The notes beneath the pieces are model-generated. The model was not told the origin of the DNA and did no database searches. It saw nothing but the letters and a program-made list of their open reading frames with translations. Positions 60,823-64,000 of a DNA stretch of 64,000 bases are shown here, one piece after another. Source of the DNA: CADEDH01 sp039029735 (GTDB lineage: Bacteria; Actinomycetota; Acidimicrobiia; Acidimicrobiales; SZUA-35); the NCBI GenBank assembly GCA_039029735.1, contig JBCCFL010000016.1, forward strand, positions 39,946 through 103,945. Reading direction: 5' to 3'. The position numbers were made by a program, and so were the translations under genes. Position 1 is the first letter of the stretch; the number at the start of each line of letters is the position of its first letter.

Positions 60823-61011
60823 CTAGAAGACGTGCACCTCCGAAGCCGTTCGGGTGTCGCTCATGCGCCTCGCCAGCGAGACGTGCAGCACGAGCAACTC
60901 GGCATCTCTGCCGAATGGATCTGTATTCAGTTGCTCTGAGTGGATGTTCTGCATCGTCTCGGGTGCCTCCAGCCCGTACCTCGTGCGTGGGGCAGGTGGC
61001 CATTTGTACAA
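60823..61011 (-). CDS. Possible small unrecognised protein
   Basis: A 62-residue frame with ATG at 61011 lies between the 61079 gene and the terminator. Its sequence (ETMQNIHSEQLNTDPFGRD, ELLVLHVSLARRMSD) has the mixed composition of real protein rather than the Arg/Ala/Pro-rich look of shadow frames here. It has no recognised motif and no clear ribosome site. It may be a remnant. Confidence 0.25.
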   Translation of the reverse strand: MYKWPPAPRTRYGLEAPETMQNIHSEQLNTDPFGRDAELLVLHVSLARRMSDTRTASEVHVF

Positions 61012-61078
61012 AGTGCTCTCCTCGGTGTCAACGGAGTTTCTGCCTCTAGTCGGGGCGCGAGCAGCACCGACCAGTCAG

Positions 61079-61711
61079 CTACTCGGCTTGTGCGACAACG
61101 TCGGCCGCACTGTCCGGATCGAGTCCAACATCGCTGAGGACCGTGCCCAGCTCAGCGATTCGTCGGCGCCGCCACGCCGGGTGCAGAGCGTCGAGCAGCA
61201 CAAGTTGCTTTGCGAACAGTCGCCGACGCACGTCTTCGCCCGGATGCCGGTGCTGAGCCTCCCAACGGCTCGCCATCACCTGCGTCGTGTCCATGAACGA
61301 GAGTGCGAGGACCTCGAGCCCGTCCAGCGTCTCGGTCCGAGCAAGCTCCACACCGCGCTCAACCACCACGTACGCAAGCCCGCGTTCTGCGTACTCGACG
61401 TGTGGCCGGGCGCCGTCGGCTGGCCGTCCGACAGTTGGCAGATCGGAGGGCGAGGCCTCGATCCCCTCGGCCAGTACATGGAGCCAGCGGTCGACGTCAT
61501 CGAGGTTCGGACGACCCGGGACGGGCCCAAACATGACGTCGCCGCGATAGCAACCTGCGGCCTCGACGAGCACCTCGCGGTGCGCACCGGCACCCGCCCA
61601 CGCCAGCGCCGCTGGCACAGCATCGACCCAGCTGACACCCTTCGGGATCTGGCTGGGCAACTCCCTGTGAGACAGCGGATCGCGGTAGCCGCCGTCCATC
61701 GCACCAAGCAC
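61079..61711 (-). CDS. Unrecognised protein of the small-gene operon
   Basis: The roughly 210-residue product is not a family I can name. It shows LPSQIPKGVSWVDAVPAALA at the N terminus, a middle part with DDVDRWLHVLAEGIEA and VVVERGVELARTETLDGLEV, and a helical C terminus (VRRRLFAKQLVLLDALHPAW). Composition suggests a soluble cytosolic protein. The start is uncertain: GTG 61711 or ATG 61699 are candidates. The same frame reads sensibly for 20 more codons upstream (WTLDVRPQAWSAPKPLDLV) back to the stop of the preceding small gene, without a usual start codon. Confidence 0.55.
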   Translation of the reverse strand: MLGAMDGGYRDPLSHRELPSQIPKGVSWVDAVPAALAWAGAGAHREVLVEAAGCYRGDVMFGPVPGRPNLDDVDRWLHVLAEGIEASPSDLPTVGRPADGARPHVEYAERGLAYVVVERGVELARTETLDGLEVLALSFMDTTQVMASRWEAQHRHPGEDVRRRLFAKQLVLLDALHPAWRRRRIAELGTVLSDVGLDPDSAADVVAQAE

Positions 61712-61771
61712 AAGATCGAGTGGCTTCGGCGCCGACCACGCCTGGGGTCGAACGTCGAGCGTCCATTGCCC

Positions 61772-61945
61772 TCAGTCGCGAGTGATCGCCAACTCGAACG
61801 AGCCATCCGAGAGTCGGATCAGCTGGTTTCCGAAACTCTCTCCAGCTCCACCCTTGGTTTCGACCACCCAGAAGTCGGATTCGAGCAGCAGGCGAACAGT
61901 GACCTCGACGTCCCCTGTCGGATGGTGCAGCTCAAACTCGGCCAT
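61772..61945 (-). CDS. Small unrecognised protein (57 aa)
   Basis: ATG at 61945 opens a 57-residue frame beginning MAEFELHHPTGDVEVTVRL and ending with DGSFELAITRD. It reads like a small beta-rich protein. Its ATG overlaps the stop of the upstream gene (TGATG), and it is in frame with the 61079 gene beyond its own TGA, so the two could once have been one protein. No family recognised. Confidence 0.5.
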   Translation of the reverse strand: MAEFELHHPTGDVEVTVRLLLESDFWVVETKGGAGESFGNQLIRLSDGSFELAITRD

Positions 61946-62094
61946 CAGCGACCGCCAACATCGGCCCTGCTGCTTCCGTTTACCGAGAACGTCCAGGTCA
62001 GCTGTAGCGGGTATCCGGTGTTCGGATTCTCGAACAACAGTCCGCTGAACGTCCCGCCGACCGCGGTCAACTCTTCCAGGCGAAGTCCGTCCAC
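61945..62094 (-). CDS. Small unrecognised protein (about 49 aa)
   Basis: A short frame with GTG at 62094 (four bases after the upstream stop) or an earlier ATG at 62148 inside the upstream gene. It contains LRLEELTAVGGTFSGLLFEN and PLQLTWTFSVNGSS, a plausible beta hairpin. Its stop overlaps the next ATG. It is unrecognised, and visibly less G/C-rich than the housekeeping genes in this window. Confidence 0.45.
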   Translation of the reverse strand: MDGLRLEELTAVGGTFSGLLFENPNTGYPLQLTWTFSVNGSSRADVGGR

Positions 62095-62098
62095 GACG

Positions 62099-62455
62099 TC
62101 AGTCTGTCGCTTCTGGAAGGAGCAGCCCGTACTGCTCAAGGGCATCACTCCAGATCAGGCCGCTGTTGGCGTGGAAGTATCGCCGAAGCAGCGTCCTCAC
62201 CTCGTCGCTGTTCAAGGCCTCATCCTCGCGCGCCCGCTGTAGCGCCGCAGCGTTACGCACGTCCATCGTCGTCGTGCGCTGACCTTCGACGGGCCTCCAG
62301 TCGCCGTATCCGTCGAACGAGATGCAGAGCAACGAGATGAGTCCGTCTGGATCGACCTCAAAGTCGGCGAACACACTGCCGCCGTCGAGCGCAAGTGTGA
62401 ACGAACACGGCCGTGTCCCCGTCGTCCACGTGTATGGATGGATCTCGAAACTCAC
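62099..62455 (-). CDS. Unrecognised 118-residue protein of the small-gene operon
   Basis: The GTG-started 118-residue product has a beta-rich first half (SFEIHPYTWTTGTRPCSFTL, VFADFEVDPDGLISLLC) and a helical second half (SDEVRTLLRRYFHANSGLIW). It resembles in style the small immunity-like proteins found in polymorphic toxin loci, but I cannot match a family. It lies 82 bases after the 260-residue gene and four bases before the next small gene. Confidence 0.55.
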   Translation of the reverse strand: MSFEIHPYTWTTGTRPCSFTLALDGGSVFADFEVDPDGLISLLCISFDGYGDWRPVEGQRTTTMDVRNAAALQRAREDEALNSDEVRTLLRRYFHANSGLIWSDALEQYGLLLPEATD

Positions 62456-62537
62456 CGCGGAGCAGCCTCCATCGCCACGAGCGTACGGCCGGCGTTACGC
62501 GACCGCCGCTGGATCGCGCTCGACCGCCTGCGGCAGC

Positions 62538-63320
62538 TCAGTCGTGCGGACCCACCGGCCTCGATGCTGCGGGGTTCACCGGGTACTGAGCGATTGTTGC
62601 TGCGAAGTCGATCGCGGCCTGCTGGACCTCCTCGGCGGTCGCCCTGAGTGTCAGGACCGCGGGGTTGCCCGTGCCCCTCCTCCCGTTCCGACGGTCGGGC
62701 GGCAGGAACTCAAGATTCAGCTCAACGCTGATCTCAGCACGTCCGTTCGCTTGCCGAACGCGAGGGAACTGCAGGTTCGGTTCGATCAGCCAAGGCGGCT
62801 TCGGGGGATCGCTATCTGACCTCGCGGTGACCCACTCTTCGAGCCGAAGTAACCAGCCAACGAGCAACGGAGGGGTGTCGCAGGTGAGTGCCTGCCATCT
62901 GAACTCCCAGGCCTGGCCATCGAGCGTCGCCTCACCCTCGACCATGTACCAGCTATCCCGCTTTCGGGGATCGTGGTCGTCCGAGAATTGAAACCCGTCG
63001 ATGGCCAATCGAAGCGAGTCACCTCGGGTACTTCCGAGCCTCAGACCCGGGCCCCTCGGCAAGTCAGAGGACGGTGCCCACGTGTACGCATGCGTGCGGC
63101 CCGCGAGGTGTCGGATGTCCCACGCATCGAAGGGGGGATCCGTCGGGAAGTCGAGCTCCAGAAACTCGATGAGTTCGTCGAACTCATACGGACCGAGCGA
63201 GGCCTTGTAGTCCGTGAAGGCGTCTTGGACCTCACGCCAGTCTGAATAGACAGCCGTGGTCAGGCACATCCCAGACTCCGTGTACACGATCGTGATCGGG
63301 TGCACTTCTCGTTCCGCCAT
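62538..63320 (-). CDS. Unrecognised 260-residue protein at the head of the small-gene operon
   Basis: The product has an N-terminal part (ITIVYTESGMCLTTAVYSDW, LIEFLELDFPTDPPFDAWD) and a C-terminal beta-rich part with EFRWQALTCDTPPLLVGWLL, SVELNLEFLPPD and VLTLRATAEEVQQAAIDFAA. No signal peptide or membrane helix is seen. Its ATG overlaps the stop codon of the broken integrase (TGATG), which suggests that it was cotranscribed with the integrase. No family recognised; an immunity or cargo protein of a mobile island is a guess. Confidence 0.6.
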   Translation of the reverse strand: MAEREVHPITIVYTESGMCLTTAVYSDWREVQDAFTDYKASLGPYEFDELIEFLELDFPTDPPFDAWDIRHLAGRTHAYTWAPSSDLPRGPGLRLGSTRGDSLRLAIDGFQFSDDHDPRKRDSWYMVEGEATLDGQAWEFRWQALTCDTPPLLVGWLLRLEEWVTARSDSDPPKPPWLIEPNLQFPRVRQANGRAEISVELNLEFLPPDRRNGRRGTGNPAVLTLRATAEEVQQAAIDFAATIAQYPVNPAASRPVGPHD

Positions 63321-63692
63321 CAGTCAAGAGCCTCGCCGAGAATCTGGGCGAGTGCCTCGTCGGCTCGCTCGACGGCGTGGGCGTAGACACGGAGGGTCAT
63401 GGCCGGGTCGGCGTGGCCGAGGCGGTGAGCGACCGTACGGACGTCTTGGCCCGAAGCGATCGGACCGGGTTGCGGACCAGTGGCGGAGGTCGTGGAGCCG
63501 CCACTGGCCGTCGATGCCCGCAAGCTCGCGAGAGCGTCGCCACCACCAGCCGATGCGGTCGGGGTTCGGCGGGTCGACATCCGGAGCGAACAGCCACTCC
63601 GTCAGCTCCGAGTACTTCGCTGCCTTCTCCCCCACCATCTCGACGCTGACCGTTGGCCACCGCTGTGACCGGACGGCCCTCAGAGGCCACAA
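63320..63692 (-). pseudogene. Tyrosine recombinase (integrase), frameshifted and 5'-truncated
   Basis: Two frames together give the C-terminal half of a tyrosine integrase. The upstream frame reads ELTEWLFAPDVDPPNPDRI and WRLHDLRHWSAT, holding the HxxR box. The downstream frame reads IASGQDVRTVAHRLGHA and MTLRVYAHAVERADEALAQI, holding the HxxR-like LGH and the catalytic Tyr. The frame changes near 63480, where one base appears inserted between the Thr and Ile codons. The N-terminal arm-binding half and the first catalytic Arg are missing, so it should be inactive. Confidence 0.8.
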
Positions 63693-63707
63693 AACCCCTG
63701 CTCAGGG

Positions 63708-63800
63708 CTACTCGATGCGCAGGCCCGAGATGGCCCGGCTGATGACGAGCTGCTGGATCTGCTCGGTGCCTTCGAAGATGTCGTGGATCTGCATCAACGG
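63708..63800 (-). pseudogene. 3' end fragment of an acyl-CoA dehydrogenase gene
   Basis: About 30 codons ending in TAG at 63708-63710 read MQIHDIFEGTEQIQQLVI followed by SRAISGLRIE. This is the typical C-terminal helix of acyl-CoA dehydrogenases, with the catalytic-region FEGT. Upstream of Pro-Leu-Met the frame loses all similarity. It lies between the integrase remnant and the thioredoxin-like gene. It could be a gene remnant or a duplicated attachment-site end left by integration. Confidence 0.75.
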
Positions 63801-63828
63801 CCGAGACGTCGTCGGCACACGACGGCGA

Positions 63829-64000
63829 TCACTCGTCGTCCCGGGGAGCGATCCAGCCAGCGTCGATCATCGCCGCGGTGAGTTCGTCGGTCGTGATCGG
63901 GCCGAAGAAGGCCTGGCGTACCACGCCGTCGCCGTCCGCGATCACCGTGGTTGGCACGCCGTCGATCCGGTAGCGCCGATGCAGATCGGTGTCGTCCTGC
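63829..64000 (-). CDS. Thioredoxin-like protein (5' part cut by window)
   Basis: The visible 56 codons read RRYRIDGVPTTVIADGDG, then VVRQAFFGPITTDELTAA. This is the cis-Pro loop (GVPTT) and final strand-helix of a thioredoxin fold, as in TlpA/ResA-like or cytosolic thioredoxin-like proteins. The CxxC region lies beyond position 64000, so redox activity cannot be judged. The stop TGA is at 63829-63831. Confidence 0.75.
   Translation of the reverse strand, partial: QDDTDLHRRYRIDGVPTTVIADGDGVVRQAFFGPITTDELTAAMIDAGWIAPRDDE

Noticed and set aside
60854..62242. A 462-codon plus-strand frame across the small-gene operon.
   Set aside because: It is antisense to several coupled minus-strand frames with more protein-like composition and has no recognisable domain.

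Overview
The window is high-GC DNA with dense, often overlapping genes (ATGA, GTGA and TGATG junctions), many GTG and some TTG starts, and purine-rich Shine-Dalgarno sites. Gene content is actinobacterial: Mec/CysO/CysM cysteine synthesis next to murI-rph-rdgB, FtsEX next to prfB, a two-signature trans-translation locus (smpB-ssrA), Ser/Thr kinases, GtrA/GT2 and GT-C-like membrane proteins. I infer an Actinomycetota member of the Acidimicrobiia type. DddP-like and DmdA-like proteins would suit a marine or aquatic lineage, but the sequence does not prove this.

Layout. 1-7.5 kb: TauE/SafE and DUF389 membrane proteins, then a divergent DddP-family gene, an HxlR regulator, a molybdopterin oxidoreductase with operator-like palindromes, and a rhomboid protease. 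7.5-12.3 kb: ribH, a Nudix hydrolase, acyl-CoA dehydrogenase plus enoyl-CoA hydratase/isomerase, and a betaine-type binding lipoprotein. 12.4-14.8 kb: an SDR and a Co-type nitrile hydratase operon (beta, alpha, activator). 14.9-21.2 kb: a possible operon of a membrane protein, a Ser/Thr kinase sharing its extracytoplasmic tail, an MFS transporter and an M20 amidohydrolase. 21.4-25.9 kb: lipoprotein, phosphopantetheinyl transferase, RNA methyltransferase, rpe and clpP. 25.9-33.4 kb: tRNA-Leu, a PhyH dioxygenase, murI-rph-rdgB, mec-cysO-cysM and smpB-ssrA. 33.4-38 kb: pilin-like and PilM-like proteins, a crotonase and an FMN glutamate-synthase-like enzyme. 38-48.8 kb: ftsX, ftsE, prfB, secA, comF, ahcY, a Trm112-like gene, manA and manB. 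48.9-57.3 kb: cell-envelope glycosylation genes, a CPBP protease and ftsH. 57.4-58.6 kb: a DmdA/GcvT-like protein.

The most unusual part is 58.6-63.7 kb. A bacterial Ro60 (TROVE/VWA) gene is preceded by a structured region. There I can fold a Y RNA of the YrlA type: a long bulged stem enclosing a circularly permuted tRNA-like module with T arm, closed acceptor hairpin and D arm. A second, shorter module with the same order of arms lies in the leader of the Ro60 gene itself. Upstream of a strong terminator lies a run of small unrecognised genes that starts on the stop codon of a frameshifted tyrosine integrase. Beyond that are an orphan 3' fragment of an acyl-CoA dehydrogenase and a thioredoxin-like gene cut by the window end. 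This looks like an accessory island beside its decayed integrase.

A second theme is a two-hairpin repeat found right after the tRNA-Leu (two copies) and after the tmRNA (one diverged copy with mostly compensatory changes). A third is possible use of sulfur compounds and osmolytes, from the DddP-like and DmdA-like proteins, the betaine-type binding protein and the acyl-CoA enzymes. These genes are scattered over 55 kb and no pathway is proven.
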